Shown: positions 49,113-57,097, counted from the first letter of the stretch. The stretch: 64,000 nucleotides of DNA from Streptomyces sp. CB01249 (GCF_001905735.1 NZ_LISW01000005.1:399969-463968); one strand, 5' to 3'. Translations and numbers: made by a program. Notes: a model not told the origin generated them from the sequence alone.

Positions 49113-49274
49113 AGGGCCTTTCCTTTGGACCAGGCCGGATCAGGGAGCGGAGCCTGGTGCCGTGCATCGCAAGGCGGAGGATTGAGGCAACGCGGAGCGT
49201 TGGTGATTGACGACAACGCCGCGAGGTGCGGTGCCAGGCCCCGCGAGCCCGGCCTGGTCCAAAGGAAAGGCCCT
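49113..49274. repeat. MITE-like element with 26-bp perfect terminal inverted repeats
   Basis: Terminal inverted repeats of 26 bp (49113-49138 and 49249-49274) match without error and flank 110 bp that contain no gene. The inside can fold further: CCTGGTGCCGTGCATCGC (49153-49170) pairs with a segment near 49227-49244, with several mismatches read as G-U pairs, and a central hairpin involves CAACGC and GCGTTG. No target duplication is obvious. It lies between tyrA (stop at 49290) and cmk. I recall similar highly structured repeats elsewhere in Streptomyces genomes. Either a non-autonomous transposable element or a transcribed structured element is possible. Confidence 0.7.
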
Positions 49275-49289
49275 AGTGTCCCATGGGTC

Positions 49290-50375
49290 CTACTGACGGA
49301 TCGACCAGCCCCGGTCGCGGAGGGCCGCCGCCAGGCCGGGGGCGGCGCTGGGTTCGACCATGAGCTGGACGAGACCGGCCTGCTGGCCGCTGGCGTGCTC
49401 GATGCGCACGTCCTCGATGTTGACCCCGGACCGGCCCGCGTCGGCGAAGATCGCGGCCAGCTCGCCGGGGCGGTCGCTGATCAGGACGGCGACCGTCTCG
49501 TACGAGGCCGGGGCGGCGCCGTGCTTGCCGGGCACCCGGACGCGGCCCGCGTTGCCCCGGCTCAGGACGTCGCGGATGCCCTCGGTGCCCGCGCGGCGCT
49601 TCTCCTCGTCGGCGGACTGGAGCCCGCGCAGCGCGGTGACCGTCTCCTCCAGGTCGGCGGCGACGCCCGCGAGGACGTCGGCGACGGGACCGGGGTTGGC
49701 GGACAGGATCTCGACCCACATGCGCGGGTCCGAGGCCGCGATCCGGGTCACGTCCCTGATCCCCTGCCCGCACAGCCGCACCGCGCTCTCGTCGGCGTCC
49801 TCAAGCCGCGCCGCGACCATCGAGGAGATCAGCTGCGGGGTGTGCGAGACGAGCGCGACGGCCCGGTCGTGGGCGTCGGCGTCCATGACGACCGGGACGG
49901 CCCGGCACAGCGCGACCAGCTCCAGGGCGAGGTTCAGCACCTCGGTGTCGGTGTCCCTGGTCGGGGTGAGCACCCAGGGCCGCCCCTCGAAGAGGTCGGC
50001 GGTCGCGGCGAGCGGACCGGAGCGCTCCTTGCCGGCCATGGGGTGCGTGCCGATGTACGGGGTGAGGTCGGCCCCCAGCGCCTCCAGCTCGCGGCGCGGG
50101 CCGCCCTTGACGCTGGCGACGTCGAGGTAGCCCCGGGCCACCCCGTCGCGCATGGCGGCGGCGAGCACGGTCGCGGTGTGGGCGGGGGGCACGGCGACGA
50201 CCGCCAGGTCGACGCGGCCCTCGGGCGGCTCGTCCGTACCGGCGCCGAGCGCGGCGGCGGTCCTGGCCGACTCGGGGTCGTGGTCGACCAGGTGGACGGT
50301 GACGCCCCGGCCCGCGAGGGCGAGGGCCGCGGAGGTTCCGACGAGGCCGGTACCGATGACGACGGCGGTTCTCAC
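49290..50375 (-). CDS. tyrA: Prephenate dehydrogenase with C-terminal ACT domain
   Basis: A 361-residue TyrA. The Rossmann motif is VVIGTGLVGTSAALALAGRG, and the catalytic His lies in GTHPMAGKERSGP. VALVSHTPQLISSMVAARLE belongs to the helical dimer domain. Residues ~285-361 form an ACT domain (AVLISDRPGELAAIFADAGR), the site of tyrosine feedback in this class. It converts prephenate and NAD to 4-hydroxyphenylpyruvate. The GTG start overlaps the stop of aroH as GTGA, so chorismate mutase and prephenate dehydrogenase, consecutive steps, are co-translated. Confidence 0.95.
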   Translation of the reverse strand: MRTAVVIGTGLVGTSAALALAGRGVTVHLVDHDPESARTAAALGAGTDEPPEGRVDLAVVAVPPAHTATVLAAAMRDGVARGYLDVASVKGGPRRELEALGADLTPYIGTHPMAGKERSGPLAATADLFEGRPWVLTPTRDTDTEVLNLALELVALCRAVPVVMDADAHDRAVALVSHTPQLISSMVAARLEDADESAVRLCGQGIRDVTRIAASDPRMWVEILSANPGPVADVLAGVAADLEETVTALRGLQSADEEKRRAGTEGIRDVLSRGNAGRVRVPGKHGAAPASYETVAVLISDRPGELAAIFADAGRSGVNIEDVRIEHASGQQAGLVQLMVEPSAAPGLAAALRDRGWSIRQ

Positions 50376-50734
50376 TGGGCGATGTCCTTGCGCAGGGCGG
50401 CGGTGGCGCCGAGGTAGACGTGGTTGATCTCGGCCTTGGACAGATAGGTCTCGACGTGCGCCAGGACCCGGACCACCCGGGGCATGGCCCCGTCGATGTC
50501 CAGTTCCTGGGCGCAGATCAGCGGTACGTCGGTGATCCCGAGGGAGCGCGCGGCGGCGGCCGGGAAGTCGCTGTGCAGGTCGGGCGTGGCCGTGAACCAG
50601 ATGCTGATCAGGTCGTCCGCGACGAGTTCGTTGCGCTCCAGCACGGCGGTGAGCAGGGTGCCGACCCGCTCGTGCAGGTGCCCGGTCTCGTCCCGGTCCA
50701 GCTGGACGGCGCCCCGGACCGCTCGTACCGCCAC
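50372..50734 (-). CDS. aroH: Monofunctional chorismate mutase, AroH class
   Basis: A 120-residue trimeric chorismate mutase of the AroH type. Visible active-site residues are the Arg in AVRAVRGAVQLDRDE, the Glu in ICAQELDIDGAMP and the Arg in PRVVRVLAHVE. Other blocks are LLTAVLERNELVADDLISIW and FTATPDLHSDFPAAAARSLG. It converts chorismate to prephenate for tyrosine and phenylalanine. GAGGAG lies 7-12 nt before the GTG start. It is the first gene of the aroH-tyrA pair and diverges from the nucleotidyltransferase at 50864. Confidence 0.95.
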   Translation of the reverse strand: MAVRAVRGAVQLDRDETGHLHERVGTLLTAVLERNELVADDLISIWFTATPDLHSDFPAAAARSLGITDVPLICAQELDIDGAMPRVVRVLAHVETYLSKAEINHVYLGATAALRKDIAQ

Positions 50735-50863
50735 GTCGTGCTCCTCGCTCGTTCCGTACCGCTTCGTGCGTATGCGATCAGCGTAGAGGGGCGCCGGGGT
50801 CCCGTGCCCGCCCGCCCTTTTTATGAGACGCGCCCGCGCCCGGTCCTCGCGTAGCCTCCCGGC

Positions 50864-51565
50864 ATGATCACGCCGACCGACGAGGACCTGGTGCGCCGCC
50901 ACACGGTGTACTCCTGTGTGATGGGGTCGCGCGCCTTCGGTCTCGCCACCGAGACCAGCGACACCGACCGGCGGGGCGTGTTCCTGGCGCCGACCCCGCT
51001 GTTCTGGCGCTTCGAGAAGCCGCCCACGCACATCGAGGGCCCGGCGGACGAGCAGTTCTCCTGGGAGCTGGAACGCTTCTGCGAGCTGGCCCTGCGGGCC
51101 AATCCGAACGTGCTGGAGTGCCTGCACTCGCCGCTCGTGGAGCACGTGGACGACACCGGCCGGGAGCTGCTGGCCCTGCGCGGCGCCTTCCTCTCCCGCC
51201 GGGCCCACGACTCGTTCGTACGCTATGCCCTGGGCCAGCGCCGCAAGCTGGACGCGGACGTCCGCGTCCACGGCGCCCCGCGCTGGAAGCACGCGATGCA
51301 CCTGCTGCGGCTGCTGGCGAGCTGCCGGGACCTGCTGCGCACCGGCGAACTGACGATCGAGGTGGGCGACGCCCGCGAAGCCCTCCTCGCGGTCAAGCGC
51401 GGCGAGGTCCCCTGGCCGGAGGTCGAACGCCGCATGACCCTCCTCGCCGCCGAGAACGACGAGGCGGCCGCCGCCTCCCCGCTGCCCGAGGAGCCGGACC
51501 GGGCACGCATCGAGGACTTCCTCGTCCGCACGCGCCGGGCGTCGGCGGCGGCCTCAGCGCTCTGA
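50864..51565 (+). CDS. Predicted nucleotidyltransferase (COG3541, pol-beta fold)
   Basis: A 233-residue DNA polymerase beta-superfamily nucleotidyltransferase. The catalytic region reads CVMGSRAFGLATETSDTDRRG, with the GS motif and the S-D-T-D acidic pair that binds metal. The ERFCELALRANPNVLECLHS block and a helical C-terminal half complete the COG3541 pattern. Proteins of this group are uncharacterised; some are linked to RNA repair ligases. It converges on a paralogue at 51554-52336, overlapping it by 12 bp. The substrate is unknown. Confidence 0.85.
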   Translation: MITPTDEDLVRRHTVYSCVMGSRAFGLATETSDTDRRGVFLAPTPLFWRFEKPPTHIEGPADEQFSWELERFCELALRANPNVLECLHSPLVEHVDDTGRELLALRGAFLSRRAHDSFVRYALGQRRKLDADVRVHGAPRWKHAMHLLRLLASCRDLLRTGELTIEVGDAREALLAVKRGEVPWPEVERRMTLLAAENDEAAAASPLPEEPDRARIEDFLVRTRRASAAASAL

Positions 51566-52336
51566 GAGCCGGGCCCGCACCACGAGGTCGTGAAGCGCGT
51601 CGAAGCCGCCCGCTCCGTCCGGAAGCGCCGACGCCTCCTGCGCCGCGTCGAGCACCCCGTGCAGACCCGCGACGTCCCGGCCCACGGCCGCCGCGTCCAC
51701 ACCGTCCGCTCCCCCGTGCTCGGCCTCCGCCTTGGCCGCGATGAGGCCGGGCAGGTAGCCGGGAGCGTCCACCCGCGCGAGGAGCGTCGGCAGGTGGGCC
51801 AGCACCTCACCGCTGCGCATCAGGTGGATACCGGTGAGCAGCGCACGGAAGGTGTACAGCAGCGGTTTGAGCTCACCGGTGCGCTCGAAGAGCCGCCACT
51901 GCGTGTTGGCGAACCCCCGGTAGTGGTGGGCGTGGTTGCGGGTGAGGACCTGCGGGGCGAGGGCCACCAGCTCGGCGTGCAGCGGGGTGGTGTGCACGAC
52001 CAGCGGCGAGAGCAGCTGTTCCAGCACATAGCCGTTCGGCTTCAGCATCAGCCGGACGAACTTGCGCAGGTCGTGCGTGACGAGGTCCATCTCCACCCCG
52101 TCCCGGTCCCACATCCGCGAGCGGGTCTCCTCGGGCTCCCGCAGCCCGACGAGGTCCTCTGCGGGCAGCAGATGCACCCCGCGCATGTCCACGTCCGAAT
52201 CCCGGGACGGGAACCCGTACAGATGCGCCCCGGAGACCGTGGCGAACACCAGCGGGTGACGTTCACCTGCAAGGACCGGGCCGAGGTCGGTGACCGGGAG
52301 ACCGGCCTCTTGGAGGAGCGTGCTGTACGAGGGCAT
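51554..52336 (-). CDS. Predicted nucleotidyltransferase (COG3541), end of the NAD operon
   Basis: A 260-residue paralogue of the convergent nucleotidyltransferase. The active-site region is ATVSGAHLYGFPSRDSDVDM, with S-D-V-D for metal binding and Gly-Ala where the sister has Gly-Ser. Shared blocks are LRKFVRLMLKPNGYVLEQLL and NHAHHYRGFANTQWRLFE. It starts 3 bp after the stop of the ADP-ribosylglycohydrolase gene, so it belongs to the pnuC-nadR-nrtR operon. That position suggests a nucleotide-handling role connected with NAD or ADP-ribose, which is inference from context only. Confidence 0.84.
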   Translation of the reverse strand: MPSYSTLLQEAGLPVTDLGPVLAGERHPLVFATVSGAHLYGFPSRDSDVDMRGVHLLPAEDLVGLREPEETRSRMWDRDGVEMDLVTHDLRKFVRLMLKPNGYVLEQLLSPLVVHTTPLHAELVALAPQVLTRNHAHHYRGFANTQWRLFERTGELKPLLYTFRALLTGIHLMRSGEVLAHLPTLLARVDAPGYLPGLIAAKAEAEHGGADGVDAAAVGRDVAGLHGVLDAAQEASALPDGAGGFDALHDLVVRARLSER

Positions 52337-52339
52337 GGC

Positions 52340-53356
52340 TCAATCGTCCCAGAGCGCCCCGAGCTCCAGCAGTTCGTCGCGGTACTCGATGCGCTCCACC
52401 CATGCGGCGGGCCAGGCGTCCGGGCCCAGGTGGGCGCCGGCCAGTGCGCCGGTCAGGCAGGCGATGGAGTCCGAGTCGCCCCGGGTGCAGGCGGCGCGGC
52501 GCAGGGCGGTGACGGGTTCGTCCGGGAAGAGCAGGAAGCAGTGCAGGGCGGTGGCGAGGGCGTGCTCGGCGATCCAGCCGTCCCCCGTGCGCTCGCAGGG
52601 GTCGGTCTCCGGCGAGGGGGCGCGCAGGGCGTCCTGGACGGTCTCCAGGGCGGCCAGGCACTCGTCCCAGCCCCGGCTGATGTACGCCTCGGGCGAGGCG
52701 TCGTGCGTGTGGCGCCAGAGGTCGCCGAGCCACCGGTCGAGGTAGCGCTCGCGGTTCTCGTACGCGTACGAGCGGAGCTGGCCGATCAGGCCGAGCGGTT
52801 CGGTGCCCCGGGCGAGCAGGTGCACCGCCCGGGCGGTCAGGTCGGAGGCGGCGAGCGCGGTCGGGTGGCCGTGGGTCAGGGCCGACTGGAGCTGGGCGGC
52901 GCCGGAGCGCTGCTCGTCGCTGAGGCCGGGCGCGAGACCGATGGGCGCGACGCGCATGTTGGCACCGCAGCCCTTGGAGCCGGTCCGGCTCGCCTCCTGC
53001 CAGGGGCGGTCGCCGTCGAGCAGGTGGCAGGCTTCCAGGCAGGTGCGGCCGGGGGCGCGGTTGTTGTCGGGCGAGTGGTACCAGTCGACGTACTCCTCGC
53101 GCACCGGGCGGGCCAGCCGCAGCCCGGTGAGCGGGCCCCGGCCCATGGCGGTGCGCAGGCCCCGGCCCAGCGCCAGGGTCATCTGGGTGTCGTCGGTGAC
53201 GAAGGCCGGCTTCGGCAGCTCCATCTCCCGCCAGGGCCCGCATTTGGCGAGGATCGACGGCACGTCGTTGAACTCGGTGGGGAACCCCAGCGCGTCGCCG
53301 AGCGCGAGCCCGGTCAGCGCGCCGGTCGCGGCCTTCTTCGTGCGGGTCGTCGTCAT
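52340..53356 (-). CDS. ADP-ribosylglycohydrolase
   Basis: A 338-residue DraG/ARH-family enzyme. The metal-binding blocks are conserved: GALTGLALGDALGFPTEF, then FVTDDTQMTLALGRGL, then CTRGDSDSIACLTGALAGA, which supply the Asp/Thr ligands for two magnesium ions. It removes ADP-ribose from modified proteins or cleaves small ADP-ribosyl compounds. The ATG overlaps the stop of nrtR as ATGA. Because NrtR-type repressors respond to ADP-ribose, an enzyme releasing ADP-ribose encoded in the same operon suggests feedback on the regulator. Confidence 0.92.
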   Translation of the reverse strand: MTTTRTKKAATGALTGLALGDALGFPTEFNDVPSILAKCGPWREMELPKPAFVTDDTQMTLALGRGLRTAMGRGPLTGLRLARPVREEYVDWYHSPDNNRAPGRTCLEACHLLDGDRPWQEASRTGSKGCGANMRVAPIGLAPGLSDEQRSGAAQLQSALTHGHPTALAASDLTARAVHLLARGTEPLGLIGQLRSYAYENRERYLDRWLGDLWRHTHDASPEAYISRGWDECLAALETVQDALRAPSPETDPCERTGDGWIAEHALATALHCFLLFPDEPVTALRRAACTRGDSDSIACLTGALAGAHLGPDAWPAAWVERIEYRDELLELGALWDD

Positions 53357-54087
53357 GCTGGGCGTCCTTCCGGTCGCAGGAGCGGGGGGTGGAGTGCGGT
53401 GGCGTCGCCCGCCCGGTAGAGGGCGGCGGGTTTGCCGCGGCCGCCGGTGCGGCGCGGGGCGCCCTCCGCGGGCTGTACGAAGCCCGGAGTGGCGAGGACC
53501 TTGCGGCGGAAGTTGGGGCGGTCGAGCTCGACGCCCCAGACCGTTTCGTAGACCTGTTGCAGCTCGCCCAGGGTGAAGTGCGGCGGGCAGAACGCGGTGG
53601 CCAGGCAGGTGTACTCCAGCTTGGCGCCGACCCGGTCGCGGGCGTCCGCGAGGATGCGGTCGTGGTCGAAGGCGAGCGGGTCCGTCCGGGCCGCGTCCCA
53701 CCAGCGCGCGCCCGCCGCGTCACCGCCGCCGCGCGGCTCGGGCAGGTCCGGGACGAGGGCGGTGTGGGCGACGGAGACGACGCGCATCCGGGGGTCGCGG
53801 TCCGGGGCGCTGTAGGTGCGCAGCTGCTCCAGGTGGAGGCCGGAGACGGTGTCGTCGCTCAGCCCGGTCTCCTCGGCCAGCTCGCGGCGGGCGGCGGCCC
53901 CCGCGGACTCGCGGGGCAGCAGGAAGCCGCCGGGGAGCGCCCAGTGGCCCTTGTACGGTTCCGCGCCGCGTTCGACGAGCAGGACGTGCAGCCGGGACGC
54001 GCGGACCGTGAAGACCGCCAGGTCCACGGTGACCGCGAAGGGCTCGAAGGCCCTCGGGTCGTAGCCCTCGGGGGCGGCGGCGCTCAT
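53353..54087 (-). CDS. nrtR: NUDIX-related transcriptional regulator of NAD metabolism
   Basis: A 244-residue NrtR. Residues 1-150 are a NUDIX fold (VDLAVFTVRASRLHVLLVER; WALPGGFLLPRESAGAAARR; ELAEETGLSDDTVSG). Residues ~165-240 are the winged helix typical of NrtR (CPPHFTLGELQQVYETVWGV; LDRPNFRRKVLATPGFV; GRGKPAALYR). NrtR binds ADP-ribose-type ligands with its NUDIX domain and represses NAD genes with the winged helix. The gene is coupled on both sides by ATGA overlaps, with nadR before and the ADP-ribosylglycohydrolase after. A perfect NrtR-like palindrome precedes the operon. Confidence 0.93.
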   Translation of the reverse strand: MSAAAPEGYDPRAFEPFAVTVDLAVFTVRASRLHVLLVERGAEPYKGHWALPGGFLLPRESAGAAARRELAEETGLSDDTVSGLHLEQLRTYSAPDRDPRMRVVSVAHTALVPDLPEPRGGGDAAGARWWDAARTDPLAFDHDRILADARDRVGAKLEYTCLATAFCPPHFTLGELQQVYETVWGVELDRPNFRRKVLATPGFVQPAEGAPRRTGGRGKPAALYRAGDATALHPPLLRPEGRPA

Positions 54088-55163
54088 CGGTGCTCCGGGA
54101 GGGGCGCGGCGAAGTCCCAGCCTTCGGCGAGCAGCGCGTCGACGGCCTCGACCGCGCGGGCGAGGCGCGCCTCACGGCTGCCGGTCACCTCGATGAAGGT
54201 CCGGCCGGTACGGGTGAGCTCGGCCCGGAAGCGGTCGGTCATCCAGGGCCGCAGCTCCTCGCCGTCGCGCAGCCCGTCGTCCTCGAAGGCGACGCCCTCG
54301 TGGTCCGTGAGCAGCCACAGATGGTGGCGGGCCCGGTCCGCGACGCGCTCGACCAGCGGGTTGCGCCCGCCCACGTACCGCTCGTGCCAGACGGTCGTCG
54401 CGAAGGAGTCCGTGTCGCAGAAGAGCACCGGGGAGCCGGTGCGGGCGGCCTCCTCCTCGCGGGCGTTCTGGACCTCGGCGATGTGCGGGAAGTCGTGGGT
54501 GGCGAGGGTGACGTCCTCCCACTGGGCCCGGGGCCACCGTTCGCGCAGCTCGGCCAGTTTCCGTTCGCTGAACTCGCGCCCGTACTCGGCCACGTACCCC
54601 GTGTGCGCCCAGATCCCGCCGCGCTGCCGGTAGTGGGCGGCGAGCGCGCGGGCCAGCGTGGTGGTGCCGGTGGACTCCGCGCCGAGGACGACGACGCGGC
54701 GGGCGAGCGCCGCCCGCACCGGCGCTTCGAGGAAGCCCCAGCAGCCGGCCGGGTCCGCGCGGACGGCGGTGCCGGAGACGGGGTACGCGGTGCGGTCGGG
54801 GTCGACGCAAACGGACTCGGCGCCGAAGCGGCGGGCCAGTTCGTCCCCGTACGACTCCGAGGTGAAGACGGCGTCCACCCGCTCGGGCACGGCCGCGGTG
54901 AAGACGGCCATGTGGGCGTCCCAGATCGCCGGGTCGTGGAGGTCCATGCGGGTGTCGTCCACGGCGCCGACCACCGTCACGTCGGGGTGCGCCTCGCGCA
55001 TCCAGTCGACCCGGTCGGCGAGCGGGACGGATTCCACGGACGCGGCGCAGACGAGGACGGTCAGCCGGTCGCAGCGGGCAGCGGCGGTGCGGACGAGGTG
55101 GTGGTGGCCGGCGTGCGGCGGGTAGAACTTGCCGAGCACGAGTCCGTGCGGGTAGCGCTTCAT
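54084..55163 (-). CDS. nadR: NadR-type NMN adenylyltransferase / ribosylnicotinamide kinase
   Basis: A 359-residue bifunctional-type protein. The N-terminal nucleotidyltransferase has the HxGH motif in LGKFYPPHAGHHHLVRTAAA and a late ISG-like motif in TAYPVSGTAVRADPAG. The C-terminal kinase domain starts near residue 175 with VVVLGAESTGTTTLARALA, a P-loop in which the usual Lys is Thr. Together the domains would phosphorylate nicotinamide riboside and adenylate NMN to NAD. The missing Lys may weaken or change the kinase step. It is coupled by ATGA overlaps to pnuC before and nrtR after, so uptake, salvage and regulation of nicotinamide riboside are encoded in order. Confidence 0.9.
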   Translation of the reverse strand: MKRYPHGLVLGKFYPPHAGHHHLVRTAAARCDRLTVLVCAASVESVPLADRVDWMREAHPDVTVVGAVDDTRMDLHDPAIWDAHMAVFTAAVPERVDAVFTSESYGDELARRFGAESVCVDPDRTAYPVSGTAVRADPAGCWGFLEAPVRAALARRVVVLGAESTGTTTLARALAAHYRQRGGIWAHTGYVAEYGREFSERKLAELRERWPRAQWEDVTLATHDFPHIAEVQNAREEEAARTGSPVLFCDTDSFATTVWHERYVGGRNPLVERVADRARHHLWLLTDHEGVAFEDDGLRDGEELRPWMTDRFRAELTRTGRTFIEVTGSREARLARAVEAVDALLAEGWDFAAPLPEHR

Positions 55164-55810
55164 GCCAGGGTCTCCGCGGGTCGCGGGTCGGCTGCGGTCA
55201 GGTCGCGGCGCCAGTTGCGCAGGCCGGTCAGGCACAGCGTCAGGAAGCCCACGTACAGCAGCGAGGTCAGGTACAGCTCCTTGTACGCGTACAGCGGGAT
55301 GTACACGAGGTCGGCGGCGATCCACAGCCACCAGGACTCGACCAGCTTGCGGCACTGCCCGTAGGTGGCCGTGAGCGAGAGCGCGGTCGTGAGCGCGTCC
55401 CAGAACGGCACGGTCGAGTCGGTCGCCCGGTCCAGCAGGACGGTCAGCGCCGCGGTCCCCACCGCCCCCGCCACGAGCAGCCAGGTCCACTCGGTGCGCG
55501 TGGTGCGCCGCACCGGGAGGTCCGTCCCTGGTCCACCCCCGTGGGTCCAGGTCCACCAGCCGTACGCGGCGAGGGCGATGAAGACGATCTGGAGTCCGGC
55601 GTCGGCGTACAGGCCGGACTGGGTGAACAGCAGGATGAAGAAGAGGTTGTTGGCGATGCCGATCGGCCAGTTGGCGAGGTGCTGGCGGGCCACGAGCCAG
55701 ACGCACAGCGCGCCGCTGCCGAAGCCCAGCACCTCGGTCCAGCTGACCGGGGTGTCCAGGACCGTCACCAGGGGCTGCTGCAGGGGATCGAGTATGTCCG
55801 CGAGACTCAC
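55160..55810 (-). CDS. pnuC: Nicotinamide riboside transporter
   Basis: A 216-residue PnuC with seven predicted membrane helices. Typical residues are VSWTEVLGFGSGALCVWLVA, NWPIGIANNLFFILLFTQSG, YGWWTWTHGG and the ESWWLWIAADLVYIPLYAYK block that lines the substrate path. It moves nicotinamide riboside by facilitated diffusion; trapping by the NadR kinase domain drives uptake. AAGGAGG lies 5 nt before the GTG start. It is the first gene of the NrtR operon, with the operator 14 bp upstream of its start. Confidence 0.93.
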   Translation of the reverse strand: MSLADILDPLQQPLVTVLDTPVSWTEVLGFGSGALCVWLVARQHLANWPIGIANNLFFILLFTQSGLYADAGLQIVFIALAAYGWWTWTHGGGPGTDLPVRRTTRTEWTWLLVAGAVGTAALTVLLDRATDSTVPFWDALTTALSLTATYGQCRKLVESWWLWIAADLVYIPLYAYKELYLTSLLYVGFLTLCLTGLRNWRRDLTAADPRPAETLA

Positions 55811-55823
55811 GCCCGCCTCCTTA

Positions 55824-55840
55824 ATAGTCACTATGACTAT
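55824..55840. promoter_or_regulatory. NrtR operator (ATAGTCACTATGACTAT)
   Basis: Two perfect 7-bp half-sites, ATAGTCA and TGACTAT, around a CTA centre lie directly before the pnuC ribosome site. Sequence and position fit the known palindromic boxes of NrtR, whose gene is the third of this operon. Confidence 0.88.
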
Positions 55841-55862
55841 AAAGGCTCGGCCGGGCATGCGA

Positions 55863-55916
55863 AAGGCCCGCGGCCGGTTCCCTCCGGAAAATTCCGGGGA
55901 ACCGGCCGCGGGCCTT
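55863..55916. terminator. Hairpin terminator of rluB
   Basis: A perfect 20-bp stem with a 14-nt loop lies 20 bp beyond the rluB stop on the minus strand and separates it from the pnuC operon promoter. Confidence 0.87.
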
Positions 55917-55936
55917 CGAGCGCTGCGAGGGACGGG

Positions 55937-57097
55937 CTACAGGCCGACCTCGCGCATGAGCATGCCCACCTCGGTGTTGGTGAGCCGGCGCAGCCAGCCC
56001 GACTTCTGGTCGCCCAGCGCGATCGGGCCGAAGCCGGTGCGCACCAGCCGGTCGACGGGGAAGCCCGCCTCGGCCAGCATGCGGCGCACGATGTGCTTGC
56101 GGCCCTCGTGCAGGGTCACCTCGACCAGGTAGTTCTTGCCGGTGTTCTCCACGACGCGGAAGTGGTCGGCACGGGCGTAGCCGTCCTCCAACTGGATGCC
56201 GTCCTTGAGCCGCTTGCCCAGGTCGCGCGGGAGGGGGCCCTGGATGGCCGCCAGGTACGTCTTCTTCACGCCGTACTTGGGGTGGGTGAGACGGTGGGCC
56301 AGCTCACCGTGGTTGGTGAGCATGATGATGCCCTCGGTCTCGGTGTCCAGCCGGCCGACGTGGAAGAGCCGCGTCTCGCGGTTGGTGACGTAGTCCCCGA
56401 GGCACTGGCGCCCGTCCGGGTCCTCCATGGAGGCGACGACCCCGGCCGGCTTGTTCAGCGCGAAGAACAGGTAGGACTGGGTGGCGACGGTCAGCCCGTC
56501 GACCTTGATCTCGTCCTTGTGCACGTCGACGCGCATGCCCTGCTCGACGACGATCTCGCCATTCACCTCGACCCGGCTCTGGTCGATCAGCTCCTCGCAG
56601 GCGCGGCGCGAGCCCATGCCGGCGCGGGCCAGGACCTTCTGCAGCCGCTCGCCCTCCTGCTCGGCGCCCGGGTGCGTCTTCGGGGTCTTGATCTCGGGCT
56701 TGTTCGCGTACCGGTCGCGGTTGCGCTGCTCGATCTTGGCGTCGAGCTCGCGCGGGCGCGCCGGGGCGCCGTACGGGCCGCGCCGGGCGCCGCCCTTCGC
56801 GCCGCCGCCCTGCGGGCTCTTCGGGCCGCCCTTGGCGCCGCCCCGGGCCGCCGCGCCGCGCCCCTTGCGGACGCCGTCGGTGCCGGGCCTGTCGGAGCCC
56901 GTGTCGTAGCGGCGCTCCTCGGGCCTGGGCTTGCGGGGGCGCTCCTCGTTCCGGCGGTCCTCGCGCTCCGAGCGGGGGGTCCGCGCGTTCGGGTTGCTGT
57001 TCCTGCCGGTGCCGCTGTTGTTCCTGCCGCTCCGGCCCCCGGAGCTGCCGCCGCTCCTGCCGCCGCCGCTACCGCTGTTCCTGCCACTGCTTCGCAT
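55937..57097 (-). CDS. rluB: 23S rRNA pseudouridine synthase, RluB type
   Basis: A 386-residue pseudouridine synthase. The first ~140 residues are a disordered, basic, Gly/Arg/Ser-rich extension (GGRSGGSSGGRSGRNNSG). An S4 RNA-binding domain follows (RLQKVLARAGMGSRRACEEL), then the catalytic domain with the Asp in LFHVGRLDTETEGIIML and the late HEGRKHIVRRMLAEAGFPVD. It converts a uridine of 23S rRNA to pseudouridine. The ATG shares one base with the scpB stop (TGATG). Long basic tails of this kind are common in actinobacterial homologues and probably add RNA affinity. Confidence 0.93.
   Translation of the reverse strand: MRSSGRNSGSGGGRSGGSSGGRSGRNNSGTGRNSNPNARTPRSEREDRRNEERPRKPRPEERRYDTGSDRPGTDGVRKGRGAAARGGAKGGPKSPQGGGAKGGARRGPYGAPARPRELDAKIEQRNRDRYANKPEIKTPKTHPGAEQEGERLQKVLARAGMGSRRACEELIDQSRVEVNGEIVVEQGMRVDVHKDEIKVDGLTVATQSYLFFALNKPAGVVASMEDPDGRQCLGDYVTNRETRLFHVGRLDTETEGIIMLTNHGELAHRLTHPKYGVKKTYLAAIQGPLPRDLGKRLKDGIQLEDGYARADHFRVVENTGKNYLVEVTLHEGRKHIVRRMLAEAGFPVDRLVRTGFGPIALGDQKSGWLRRLTNTEVGMLMREVGL

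Noticed and set aside
49113..49274. Rho-independent terminator of tyrA
   Set aside because: A 110-nt interior between the 26-bp arms is far too long for a simple terminator loop, and the interior has its own structure. A MITE-like or structured element is the better description, though it may still affect transcription.
50864..52336. Toxin-antitoxin (MNT/HEPN-like) interpretation of the nucleotidyltransferase pair
   Set aside because: Both proteins are of the COG3541 type and both carry acidic metal motifs; there is no HEPN partner (no RX4-6H protein), and the genes converge rather than forming a bicistron.
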